Below, one piece after another: positions 10,795-18,008 of a stretch of 27,176 nt of DNA. This DNA is from CAMLLJ01 sp035759585 (lineage in GTDB: Bacteria > Gemmatimonadota > Gemmatimonadetes > Gemmatimonadales > GWC2-71-9). The notes beneath the pieces were generated by a model. The model saw only the letters and a list, made by a program, of their open reading frames with translations, had not been told where the DNA came from and ran no database searches. Location of the stretch: assembly GCA_035759585.1 (NCBI GenBank), contig DASTUP010000017.1, forward strand, positions 1-27,176. Reading direction: 5' to 3'. The translations under genes and the position numbers were made by a program. Every line of letters begins with the position of its first letter. The first letter of the stretch is position 1.

Positions 10795-12270
10795 CTACTC
10801 GGCGGCGGTGGCGAGCGCGCGCTCGGCGGCGCGGCGGATTTCCTCGTCGGCGTCGCTCGTCAGGTTGCGGAGCGCGGCCGCTGCCGACGTGCTCCCGGCG
10901 GCGCCGAGCGCCTCGACGGCCGCGAGTCGAGTCGATTGCGGCTTCCGGCGGAAAAAGCGGCCGCCCGGCTCCGCGGCGCGGACGAGCGCCTGCACCGCGT
11001 CCGACGTGCCGATCCGCGCCAGTGCCATCATGAGCTCGTGCAGCACGTCAGGGTGGGTTTCCGAGTCGAGCAGCACGGCGATGCTCATCGCCAGCCCCCG
11101 ATTCTGCTCACCGACATTCTGCAGCCCCTGCAGCCGCACGGCGGGCGAAGGATCGCGCAGCAGCTGCCGGAGCGGATCGACGGTAGGCGGGGTCCCGATC
11201 TTGGCGAGCGCGCCGGCCACCGAGCGCCGCACCCGCTCGTCGCCATGATTCGCGTGCCTCGCGAGGCGTGACACCGAAGACTCGAGCCGCATTTCCCCGC
11301 AGAGGTCCGCCACGTTCCGCACGACGTACCACTCGTCGTGCGTCAGCATGTTCACCAGCAGATCCGTCCCCTCGGTCATCTGCCTGAGCGCCCCGAAGTA
11401 TGCGCGCCGCTCCTCGATCCGCTCCGCCGATGCGAGGAGCCCGAGCAGGGTTTCGGTCGAGTCCGCCCCCAACCGCTGGAGGACGGGGATGACCTCGGGG
11501 CGATGATCGAGCGAGGGCGTGAGCCGGGCGATCTGCTCGAGCACCGATCGCGGAAGCATGCGCCGGATGGCGATGCCGAAAACGCGGCTGTTCCCGCCCT
11601 CCCGCGCACTCCGTTCCGAAGCGACCAGGACCGAGGCCGCGCGAAGCACGCCGACCCAGTCTCCCCGTGCGGCCAGCTCGTCGCTCGCGCGGACCACTTC
11701 GTTCAGCCGGTCGGCGACGGAGGGATCGTCGGGGTTCTCCTCGATGTCCGCGAGCAGCTCCGGCATCTGGTCGGCTTCCGCGTCGGAAGGCCGATGCAGC
11801 TCCTCGGCCTGGCGCTCGATTCCGGGAGAAATTGCCTGATAGGCACTCCACGAGCCCACCATGTCGATCTCGTCCGGGGCGGGCGGCGCGATGAAAACCT
11901 GGTCCCGCACTGCTGATTCGAGGGACATCGCCATTTCGTGGATCGACCGGAACACGCCCGGCGGAGGGACGAGCGCGCGCAGGACGGCGAGCAGCACGTC
12001 CGGGGTTGCCGGCGGATCGATCCGGAGCTCGCCGATGCCGCGGTCGAGCAGATGCGTCCGGAGTGCGGCCGCCAGCGGGCGCGAGTCCGGGACCGGCTCG
12101 CCGTAGACCGTGAGGCCTTCATCGCCGGCGCGCAGGTCGATTCCGCGCCCGTCGAGGCTCTCGGCGAGGGTCTTGGAGGCAGTCGCATGCTCTTCCCTCG
12201 ACTCCGGGCGATCCCGGAGAAGAAAGAGCATGGATGCGAAATCGTGGGCGACCTGCGACGGTGCGGTCAT
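10795..12270 (-). CDS. HEAT-repeat protein
   Basis: 491 residues. The C-terminal 210 or so residues contain successive HEAT-like helical hairpins (VVRNVADLCGEM, RVRRSVAGALAKIG, AVRLQGLQNVGE, LHELMMALARIG, RLAAVEALGAAG, EIRRAAERALATAA), a protein-protein scaffold. The first 250 residues have no domain I know. No signal peptide or membrane segment is seen. I chose the ATG at 12270; the ribosome site is weak. The start is 31 nt after the stop of the ECF-transporter ATPase, so it is probably the last gene of that operon. This gives a possible but unproven link to the transporter. It could equally be a separate signalling scaffold, since HEAT proteins like this often accompany surface-motility or GTPase systems. 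Confidence 0.8.
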   Translation of the reverse strand: MTAPSQVAHDFASMLFLLRDRPESREEHATASKTLAESLDGRGIDLRAGDEGLTVYGEPVPDSRPLAAALRTHLLDRGIGELRIDPPATPDVLLAVLRALVPPPGVFRSIHEMAMSLESAVRDQVFIAPPAPDEIDMVGSWSAYQAISPGIERQAEELHRPSDAEADQMPELLADIEENPDDPSVADRLNEVVRASDELAARGDWVGVLRAASVLVASERSAREGGNSRVFGIAIRRMLPRSVLEQIARLTPSLDHRPEVIPVLQRLGADSTETLLGLLASAERIEERRAYFGALRQMTEGTDLLVNMLTHDEWYVVRNVADLCGEMRLESSVSRLARHANHGDERVRRSVAGALAKIGTPPTVDPLRQLLRDPSPAVRLQGLQNVGEQNRGLAMSIAVLLDSETHPDVLHELMMALARIGTSDAVQALVRAAEPGGRFFRRKPQSTRLAAVEALGAAGSTSAAAALRNLTSDADEEIRRAAERALATAAE

Positions 12271-12301
12271 TGAGCCGGGAAAGAGGAACTGCCGAGGTAA
12301 G

Positions 12302-13132
12302 CTAATGCGCTGTGTGAGGATGCGGCAGTGAGCCGACGAGCGCCGACACGACCGATTCGAAGCGCGGGACCGCGACCGTAAGGCCCAGCTGCCGGGTGAG
12401 AAGCGCCGCGGGCGGCGGCGTGGGCGCACCCTGCCGCCCGAGAAGCTCCGCAACAGTGGCCGACGCGGTGATTCTTCCCCGCTCGAGGATCACTCCACGA
12501 TCGAGCGCCTCGAGCGCGAATTCCCCGTCGTGCGTCACCGCGAGGACGGCGGACCCCGAGGCGCGCCGGCGGAGAACGGCGTCGCGCACCACCGCGCGCG
12601 ATCCCCGGTCGAGCCCGGCGGTCGGCTCGTCGAGCAGGAGCAGCGGCGGGTCCGGCGCGAGCACGGCCGCGAGCGCCACGAGCCGGCGATGCGGGGCGGA
12701 AAGATTGTAGGGGTGCTCCTCCGCGGCACGGCTCAACCCGACCTCCTCGAGCGCCTTCCGGGTGGCTTCGGCCACTTCGGTTTCATTCCAGCCCAGGCAG
12801 CGCGGTCCGAAGGCGACGTCGCGCTCGACGGTGCGCTCGAACAGTTGCGCTTCCGGCTGCTGAAAGAGGTAGCCGGCCACGCGGGCGCGGTCTTCCGGAT
12901 CGGCCCCGGGCTCGAGATCGCCGAGCTCCACGGTACCGGCCGCTCCCCTGATCAGGCCCATCGCGAGCCGCAGCAGCGTCGTCTTCCCCGCGCCATTCGG
13001 TCCGAAGAGGCCGATGCCTTCCCCTCCGCCCACGTCGAGGGTTACCCCATCGAGTGCCGCCGCATCGGTGCCGGGGTACCGGAAGCGCACGCCGGCGAAT
13101 CGCAGCACCCGCTTCGATGCGCTCACCGCCAT
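12302..13132 (-). CDS. ECF-transporter ATPase subunit, intact nucleotide site but degenerate signature motif
   Basis: 276-residue ABC ATPase of the CbiO/EcfA type, powering an energy-coupling-factor importer at the inner face of the membrane. Walker A (GPNGAGKTT, Lys50), Q-loop (LFQQPEAQLF, Gln91), Walker B (LLLLDEP, Glu169) and H-loop (VTHD, His201) are all canonical. The ABC signature is not: where LSGGQ is expected the protein reads LSAPH (residues 144-148; codons about 12703-12689 on the minus strand). Both glycines are lost, one to proline. The start overlaps the end of the other ATPase gene by 10 nt. The pairing suggests an obligate heterodimer in which this subunit supplies the ATP-hydrolysing Walker site and its partner supplies the working signature. 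Confidence 0.9.
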   Translation of the reverse strand: MAVSASKRVLRFAGVRFRYPGTDAAALDGVTLDVGGGEGIGLFGPNGAGKTTLLRLAMGLIRGAAGTVELGDLEPGADPEDRARVAGYLFQQPEAQLFERTVERDVAFGPRCLGWNETEVAEATRKALEEVGLSRAAEEHPYNLSAPHRRLVALAAVLAPDPPLLLLDEPTAGLDRGSRAVVRDAVLRRRASGSAVLAVTHDGEFALEALDRGVILERGRITASATVAELLGRQGAPTPPPAALLTRQLGLTVAVPRFESVVSALVGSLPHPHTAH

Positions 13133-13968
13133 CGTGCTGCCGCCTCGCTCACGCCGAGCGGATATGGCGGCGCGAACCGCGCCGCGTTCGACCGGGCGTG
13201 TGCGGCCCGCCCGAGTCCCGCAATGGACGTTCCGCCGGGACCGCGCTCCCACGCTAGGTCGTGCGAAAGGAGCTCCCGGGGATTCCCTTCGAACGCGATG
13301 ACACCGCGATCCAGCAGCACCACACGATCCGCGACGCCCAGCATGGCGTCCGCGTCTTCGGCTGCGACGAGAATCGCGGCGCCCCGGTTCCGTTCCGCGA
13401 GCATCAGCTCTGCCACGATGCCGCGCCCCTCGGCGTCGAGCGCGGAATCGGCTTCGTCGAGGAGCCATACCGGTGGGCCGAGCGCCAGCAGAGATGCAAA
13501 CACCACGCGCTGCTTCTCGCCACCGGAGAGGTGCAGAGGGCTTCGCGTGAGAAGGTGCGTGATCTCCAGCCGGCCCGCCGCTTCGCGGACGGCCGCGTCG
13601 ATCCGATCCAGCGGCCATCGCAGGTTGGCGGGACCGAAGGCAATCTCCTCGAAGACATTCTCCGCGACGCCCGAGAGCTGGAGATCGGGAACCGCGCCGA
13701 GATGGGCGATCTGCCCGCGCAGCCGGTGACGTCCTTCCGCCGTCCGTGGATCGTCGCCGAGAACCCGGACATCGCCTTCGATCGTTCCACCCGTGAACCG
13801 GGGCGCAAGTCCTGCCGCGGCGAGGAGCAGCGTGCTCGCACCGGCGCCCGGCGCGCCGTACAGCCAGCAGATCTCGCCCGCATCGACCGAGAATGTCACG
13901 CCCGCGAGCGCATCGGTGAGGGCGGCGGCGTACCGGAAGTTCAGGCCGCGCAGCTCGACGGCGCTCAC
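13123..13968 (-). CDS. ECF-transporter ATPase subunit, intact signature motif but Walker A lysine missing
   Basis: 281-residue CbiO/EcfA-type ATPase. The signature LSGGEKQ (147-153) and the Walker B region LLDEA (Asp171, Glu172) are intact. However, Walker A reads GAPGAGAST with Ala44 (GCG, complement of 13837-13839) where the phosphate-binding Lys belongs. The Q-loop Gln is Ala or Gly (near residue 92), and the H-loop His is replaced by Glu204 (AAED instead of VTHD). It should therefore bind or hydrolyse ATP poorly at its own Walker site, yet could complete the partner's site. The GTG start at 13968 forms a GTGA overlap with the stop of the upstream transmembrane subunit; an ATG at 14016 inside that gene is less likely. 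It overlaps the next ATPase by 10 nt. Confidence 0.88.
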   Translation of the reverse strand: MSAVELRGLNFRYAAALTDALAGVTFSVDAGEICWLYGAPGAGASTLLLAAAGLAPRFTGGTIEGDVRVLGDDPRTAEGRHRLRGQIAHLGAVPDLQLSGVAENVFEEIAFGPANLRWPLDRIDAAVREAAGRLEITHLLTRSPLHLSGGEKQRVVFASLLALGPPVWLLDEADSALDAEGRGIVAELMLAERNRGAAILVAAEDADAMLGVADRVVLLDRGVIAFEGNPRELLSHDLAWERGPGGTSIAGLGRAAHARSNAARFAPPYPLGVSEAAARWR

Positions 13969-14642
13969 GCGATGCGCCACGCCGCGGCCGCGACCACCGC
14001 CGCCACTGCTCCCCACCGATAGAGGTGATCGCGCCGGGTCGTGGCGGGCGGATCGAGCGGGGTTCGCGCGTTGCCGCCGCCGAACCCGCGGATCTCGAGC
14101 GCCATCGCGCGATCATCCACGTCGGAGAGGGTGCCGAGGACGAGCGGAAGCGTGAGTGGAACGAGCGCCCGCAGGCGTGCGGCGGGAGAGCCACCGACGC
14201 GAAGTCCCCGGGCGCGCTGCGCCTCGAGGATCATCGCCGCCCGGCGGCGCAGCCGGGGAGCCGCCTCGAGTGTCGAGACGACGAGGAACGCGGCGCTGAG
14301 CGACGATCCGCGCGCGGATGCCGCATCGAGGAATCGCGAGGGATTGAAGGACCGGAGGAGCATGAGCGACGCCGTGGCCACTGCGCCAAGCCTCGCGCCC
14401 TGCGCCAGGGCGGCGGCGAGCCCATCGCCACCGGGCAGGACGACATGAAGGAGGACCAGGAACGCCCACAGCGGAAGCGTCACGAGTGCGCCGCCCGCCA
14501 CCGTCTTCGTCATCCCGGACAGGAGCGCTGCCCCGATGACGGCGGCATACAGTGCCATTGGCCCCGCCGGCGCCGGCAGCAGGAATGCGAGGAGGGCGGT
14601 CGCGAGGACGAGGACGAATGGCGTGTAAGGGTGCAGCCTCAC
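13965..14642 (-). CDS. ECF-transporter transmembrane (T) subunit
   Basis: 225-residue integral membrane protein, the EcfT component that couples the ATPases to the substrate-binding S component. It has hydrophobic helices at about 7-25, 29-43, 52-72 and 85-98, plus a last one near the C terminus. The coupling-helix motifs are AQRARG (Ala144-Arg145-Gly146) and ALEIRG (Arg185, Gly186). The second has Ile where Ala is usual, but the Arg that docks into the ATPase groove is kept. The GTG at 14642 makes a GTGA overlap with the S-component stop, the same pattern as the next junction. The GTG at 14666 is a longer alternative inside the upstream gene. Confidence 0.88.
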   Translation of the reverse strand: MRLHPYTPFVLVLATALLAFLLPAPAGPMALYAAVIGAALLSGMTKTVAGGALVTLPLWAFLVLLHVVLPGGDGLAAALAQGARLGAVATASLMLLRSFNPSRFLDAASARGSSLSAAFLVVSTLEAAPRLRRRAAMILEAQRARGLRVGGSPAARLRALVPLTLPLVLGTLSDVDDRAMALEIRGFGGGNARTPLDPPATTRRDHLYRWGAVAAVVAAAAWRIA

Positions 14643-15208
14643 CGGCCCACGGCCCGAAGGGCCCACGGGTACCGCGCCGCGACTCGCACCGGCAGCCCGC
14701 GGAGCGCCGCGCCCGCCAGCGCAAGGACGATCATCTTGTCGGCGAGATCGGTGCCGATACTCGCGACCGTCACCGCCTGCGCGCGGGTGAGCCCCGCACC
14801 GGACAGCAGCGTCGTGATGGCGGTGACGCCCGTGGCCGTCACGCCCCGGAAGACGAGGTACGAGATGAGCGCCGACACCGCGCCGGCCACGAGGCCCACC
14901 AGCGCGCCCCAGGCGAGCGACGCCCCCGTGGAGCGGAAGCCGCCGCGGCGCGCCACCAGCGCGGCGAGCAGCGCGATGACCACCTGTACGAGTCCGAACG
15001 GAAGCCAGATGAAGCCTTCGTAGAGCGAGCGCACCAGCTGGCTCACGATGCCCGTCATGACGCCGACGACCGGCCCCGCGAGCGCGGCGGTGAGCACCGT
15101 CCCGATCGTATCGAGGTAGAGTGGGAGGCCGAGCTGGTTGGTCAGGAAGCCCATCGCCAGGTTGATCGCGACGGCCGAGGGAATGAGGACCAGAAGCCGG
15201 GGAGGCAC
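14639..15208 (-). CDS. ECF-transporter substrate-binding (S) component, substrate unknown
   Basis: 189-residue membrane protein with five or six hydrophobic segments (about 4-24, 32-58, 68-87, 95-120, 160-175). The AINLAMGFLTNQ and LPLYLDTIGT segments followed by AALAGPVVGVMTG are typical of small S components that capture a vitamin or its precursor. I cannot assign the vitamin: it is not obviously BioY, RibU, ThiT, CbiM or FolT. First gene of the S-T-A-A' operon, coupled to the T gene by a GTGA overlap. The start is GTG at 15208 with no clear Shine-Dalgarno sequence, preceded by a candidate promoter at 15236-15263. The dedicated T and A genes make this look like a group I importer. Confidence 0.82.
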   Translation of the reverse strand: MPPRLLVLIPSAVAINLAMGFLTNQLGLPLYLDTIGTVLTAALAGPVVGVMTGIVSQLVRSLYEGFIWLPFGLVQVVIALLAALVARRGGFRSTGASLAWGALVGLVAGAVSALISYLVFRGVTATGVTAITTLLSGAGLTRAQAVTVASIGTDLADKMIVLALAGAALRGLPVRVAARYPWALRAVGR

Positions 15209-15235
15209 GGGCGTAGTCGGTCCGATGTCGGGGAG

Positions 15236-15263
15236 TCTATATTCCGGAACTTGAAGAATCCAA
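15236..15263 (-). promoter_or_regulatory. Candidate promoter of the ECF-transporter operon
   Basis: Read on the minus strand, TTGGAT (complement of 15258-15263) and TATAGA (complement of 15236-15241) are 16 nt apart. Transcription would start near 15229, about 20 nt before the GTG. The -10 overlaps the plus-strand candidate -10 at 15238-15243, so the two divergent promoters would compete. Confidence 0.45.
15238..15243 (+). promoter_or_regulatory. Candidate -10 element (TATATT) for the M28 peptidase gene
   Basis: TATATT followed by CCGG, 84 nt before the ATG at 15328. No clear -35 box is visible. It lies face to face with the minus-strand -10 of the ECF operon. Confidence 0.35.
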
Positions 15264-15327
15264 TCTCTCGGGCGGCTCGCCGTCCGGCAACCCTCATCGC
15301 AGCGTTCGCGCCGTAACGGTGTTTTCC

Positions 15328-16629
15328 ATGCGTGCTCTCCATGCTCTCGCCGGCCTCGTTGCGGCGGTGATCCTCGCCGGCCCGGCCCAGGCCCAGCGGC
15401 CGGTCTCGATTCCTCCGGGCCTCATCGAGGATGTCCGCTATCTCTCGGACGATCGCCTCGCCGGCCGCCTGACCGGCAGCGCCGGCGCCGATTCGGCGGC
15501 GGAGTACATCGCCCGCCGGTTTGCGGAAGTCGGGCTGCAGCCGGGCCGCGAGGGGTGGTTCCAGGAATTCCAGATCGCACCCGATGCGCCGGGCGTCCAG
15601 CGCGCAAAGCTGCCGTCGATGCGCGCCCGCAACGTGATCGGGATTCTCCCCGGGCGCGATCCGGTGCTGCGGCGCGAGGCGGTCATCGTCGGCGCGCACT
15701 ACGATCACCTCGGCAGCGGCCAGTTCGGCACGCTCAATCCCGACAGCGCCGGGAAGATCCACAACGGCGCGGACGACAACGCCTCCGGCACCGCCGCGCT
15801 GATCCACATTGCGCGGACGCTCGCCGAGTCGCCGCCGCTCCGGACGGTCGTGTTCATCGCGTTCACCGGTGAGGAGCTCGGCCTTTTCGGCTCTGCGCAC
15901 TACGTGAAGGAGCCGCTCTACGGGCTCGAGAGCACCGTCGCCATGATCAACCTCGACATGGTGGGCCGCCTCCGGAACGGGCGGCTGATCGTCTACGGCA
16001 CCGAGACGGCAAGGGAGTTCCCGGCGCTGCTCGATTCCCTCAACTGGTACCAGGGCTTCGACCTCAAGAAGCAGGGGGACGGCTACGGCCCGAGCGACCA
16101 GTCTTCCTTCTATGCGGCAAAGCGGCCGGTGCTGCATCTCTTCACCGACCTGCACGAGGATTATCACCGGACCACGGACGACTGGGAGAAGATCAACTTC
16201 GAGGGAATGGCGCGCGTCATCAGCTTCACCTCGGGCCTCGCGTCGGCGCTCGGCGGCCGGAGCGCGGCACTCACGTTCGTCGAGGTGCCGGTGAGCGCCT
16301 CGCACGCGATGGTGGAGCGCTCCGATTCGCTGGCTATCGGGGGATCCGGGGCCGTGACCCGCGGCTACGGCGCCTACCTCGGCTCGATTCCCGACATGAC
16401 GTCGAGCCCGGGCGGCGTGAAACTCATGGGCGTGAGCAAGGGCGGACCGGCAGAGAAGGCCGGACTCCGGGCAGGAGACATCATCACGCGAATCGGAGCG
16501 CACGAGGTCACCGACCTGCAGGCCATGACCGTGGCCCTCCGCAGCTTCAAGCCGGGAGATTCGACGGCGATCTCGCTCATCCGCGGCACGGACACGCTGA
16601 AGGTGGACGTCACCTTCGGGCAGCGGTAG
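15328..16629 (+). CDS. Secreted M28-family zinc peptidase with C-terminal PDZ domain
   Basis: 433 residues. An N-terminal signal peptide (MRALHALAGL... ending near PAQAQ, about residue 23) indicates export. The M28 domain carries the two-zinc set: GAHYDH (His and following Asp), NGADDNASG (bridging Asp), GEELGLFGS (catalytic Glu and ligand Glu), NLDMVGR (Asp), and YHRTTDDWEK (His). A PDZ domain occupies about the last 90 residues (GVKLMGVSKGGPAEKAGLRAGD...). Proteins of this layout are usually aminopeptidases acting outside the cytoplasm. The ATG at 15328 is preferred; an in-frame GTG at 15319 adds three residues. Neither has a clear ribosome site. The GAF gene starts 3 nt after the stop. Confidence 0.92.
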   Translation: MRALHALAGLVAAVILAGPAQAQRPVSIPPGLIEDVRYLSDDRLAGRLTGSAGADSAAEYIARRFAEVGLQPGREGWFQEFQIAPDAPGVQRAKLPSMRARNVIGILPGRDPVLRREAVIVGAHYDHLGSGQFGTLNPDSAGKIHNGADDNASGTAALIHIARTLAESPPLRTVVFIAFTGEELGLFGSAHYVKEPLYGLESTVAMINLDMVGRLRNGRLIVYGTETAREFPALLDSLNWYQGFDLKKQGDGYGPSDQSSFYAAKRPVLHLFTDLHEDYHRTTDDWEKINFEGMARVISFTSGLASALGGRSAALTFVEVPVSASHAMVERSDSLAIGGSGAVTRGYGAYLGSIPDMTSSPGGVKLMGVSKGGPAEKAGLRAGDIITRIGAHEVTDLQAMTVALRSFKPGDSTAISLIRGTDTLKVDVTFGQR

Positions 16630-16632
16630 CCG

Positions 16633-17088
16633 ATGCCGGCCCTCGATGGGGACCGCGTCGTCGCTGCACTTCGCGGCGCGTTCGCGCGCGATGTCGGGCG
16701 GGTCGAGCTGCTGCGGCTCGCGGCCGAGCGCATGCGCGCCGCGGGAAAGCCGTACACCTCCGTGTACATGTACATGCTCCACGGGGACGAGCTCGTCCTC
16801 GAAGCGCACGATGGGCGGGAGACGGAGCACACGCACATCGCGGTGGGGCATGGTGTCTGCGGCACCGCAGTGGCCACGCGAACCGACCAGAACGTTCCCG
16901 ACGTGCGTGCCATCGAGAACTACATCGCCTGCAACACCTGGACGCGCTCCGAGCTCGTAGTCCTCATTCGCCGCGGCGAGCACATCCTCGGCCAGATCGA
17001 CGTGGACAGCGACGAGCCGGACCCGTTCACCGCCGAAGAGGAAGCCGAGGTCCGGAAGGTCGCGGACGCGCTGGCGGTGTTGCTGTAA
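16633..17088 (+). CDS. GAF-domain protein resembling free methionine-(R)-sulfoxide reductase
   Basis: 151-residue single GAF domain. The second half follows the fRMsr (YebR/MsrC) pattern: GVCGTA (Cys76), VPDV, YIACN (Cys100), SELVV and LGQIDVDS. In E. coli fRMsr the catalytic Cys118 and resolving Cys94 correspond to Cys100 and Cys76 here. The third cysteine (Cys84 in E. coli) is absent, replaced by HTHIAV. If active it would reduce free methionine-R-sulfoxide with thioredoxin. It could also be a sensory GAF protein, because the first half (YTSVYMYMLHGDELVLEAHDG) differs from YebR. It starts 3 nt after the M28 peptidase stop and is probably cotranscribed. Confidence 0.75.
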   Translation: MPALDGDRVVAALRGAFARDVGRVELLRLAAERMRAAGKPYTSVYMYMLHGDELVLEAHDGRETEHTHIAVGHGVCGTAVATRTDQNVPDVRAIENYIACNTWTRSELVVLIRRGEHILGQIDVDSDEPDPFTAEEEAEVRKVADALAVLL

Positions 17089-17150
17089 CGGAGCGAAACC
17101 CAGCACACGCGGCTTCCCGACCCCGCGCCGTCGCGTTCGAGGAACCGCCT

Positions 17151-17156
17151 TATCTT
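17151..17156 (+). promoter_or_regulatory. -10 element placed for a leaderless transcript (TATCTT)
   Basis: TATCTT ends 5 nt before the ATG at 17162, so a normal start point would fall on the A of the start codon. The spacer is CCGGG. The same geometry occurs at 21710-21715. No convincing -35 is visible. Confidence 0.5.
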
Positions 17157-17161
17157 CCGGG

Positions 17162-18004
17162 ATGGTCGAGACTTTCACCCGCGACATCCGGGGCGTGCAG
17201 TTGTTCGAGCGGCGGGTCGGCGGGGGGCCGGCGGCGGTAGTGCTGCATGGCGGGCCGGGTGCGCATCACGATTACCTCCTCCCAGGCTTCGACGCGCTCG
17301 CGGCGGGACGTACGCTGATCTACTACGACCAGCGCGGCGGCGGACGCTCGGCGGTGGCGCGGGAGGTGCCGGTCGGGTGGAAGGAGCACGTCGCCGATCT
17401 CGAGGCGCTCCGCGTGCTCTGGCGCATCGAGCGGCTGCCGCTCGTCGGATACTCGTGGGGGGCGCTCCTCGCGCTCCTCTACGCGGTGCACCACCCCGAC
17501 CGGGTCGAGCGCCTCGTGCTGATCTCCCCTGCCCCGGCCTGGCGGGAGGCCCGCGCCCGCTTCGAAGCGATCTTCGCCGAGCGGAATACCGCGCCGGAGC
17601 TCCAGGCACAGCGCCGGGAGCTGCGAGAGAGCGGGCTCCGCGAGCGCGATCCGCAGGCCTACCAGAAACGGCTCTTCGAGCTCAGCGTCGTTCCCTATTT
17701 TCACGATGCCGCGCTGGCGCAGAACCTCACGCCGTTTCGCGTGACCGGCCGCACCCAGCAGGAAGTATGGGAGAGCCTCGGTGACTACGACCTCCGTCCG
17801 GCGCTCCGAGCCCTGCGCCTTCCCGCCACCGTCGTCCACGGCGACTCCGATCCGATCCCCGCCGATCTCGCGCAGGCAACCGCGGACAGCCTCGGCGCCG
17901 ACTTCCACCTGCTCGAGCGGTGCGGCCACGTTCCCTACGTCGAGCGCTTCGACGAATTCGTCCGCATAGCGGGCGGCGCCCTTTCGCGACCGCTCGCGGC
18001 CTGA
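17162..18004 (+). CDS. Alpha/beta hydrolase, proline iminopeptidase-like
   Basis: 280-residue cytoplasmic alpha/beta hydrolase. It has the oxyanion-hole motif HGGPG (about residues 30-34), DQRGGGRS (about 60-67), the nucleophile elbow GYSWGA (Ser about 99), a late acidic residue in HGDSDPIP, and the catalytic His in CGHVPYVE. HGGPG and the DQRG motif are typical of proline iminopeptidases (S33), but esterases share them, so the substrate is open. It starts with ATG apparently without a leader. The next gene begins 4 nt after its stop, so it probably heads the repair group that follows. Confidence 0.88.
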   Translation: MVETFTRDIRGVQLFERRVGGGPAAVVLHGGPGAHHDYLLPGFDALAAGRTLIYYDQRGGGRSAVAREVPVGWKEHVADLEALRVLWRIERLPLVGYSWGALLALLYAVHHPDRVERLVLISPAPAWREARARFEAIFAERNTAPELQAQRRELRESGLRERDPQAYQKRLFELSVVPYFHDAALAQNLTPFRVTGRTQQEVWESLGDYDLRPALRALRLPATVVHGDSDPIPADLAQATADSLGADFHLLERCGHVPYVERFDEFVRIAGGALSRPLAA

Positions 18005-18008
18005 CCCG

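Noticed and set aside
14016..14016. ATG start at 14016 for the second ECF ATPase
   Set aside because: It would add a Gly/Arg-rich stretch before the normal ABC start and lie well inside the T-subunit gene; the GTG at 13968 gives the GTGA overlap seen at the other junction.
15142..17187. Long minus-strand open frame opposite the M28 peptidase and GAF genes
   Set aside because: It runs through two well-supported genes and an intergenic gap and shows no recognisable domain; a codon-bias shadow.
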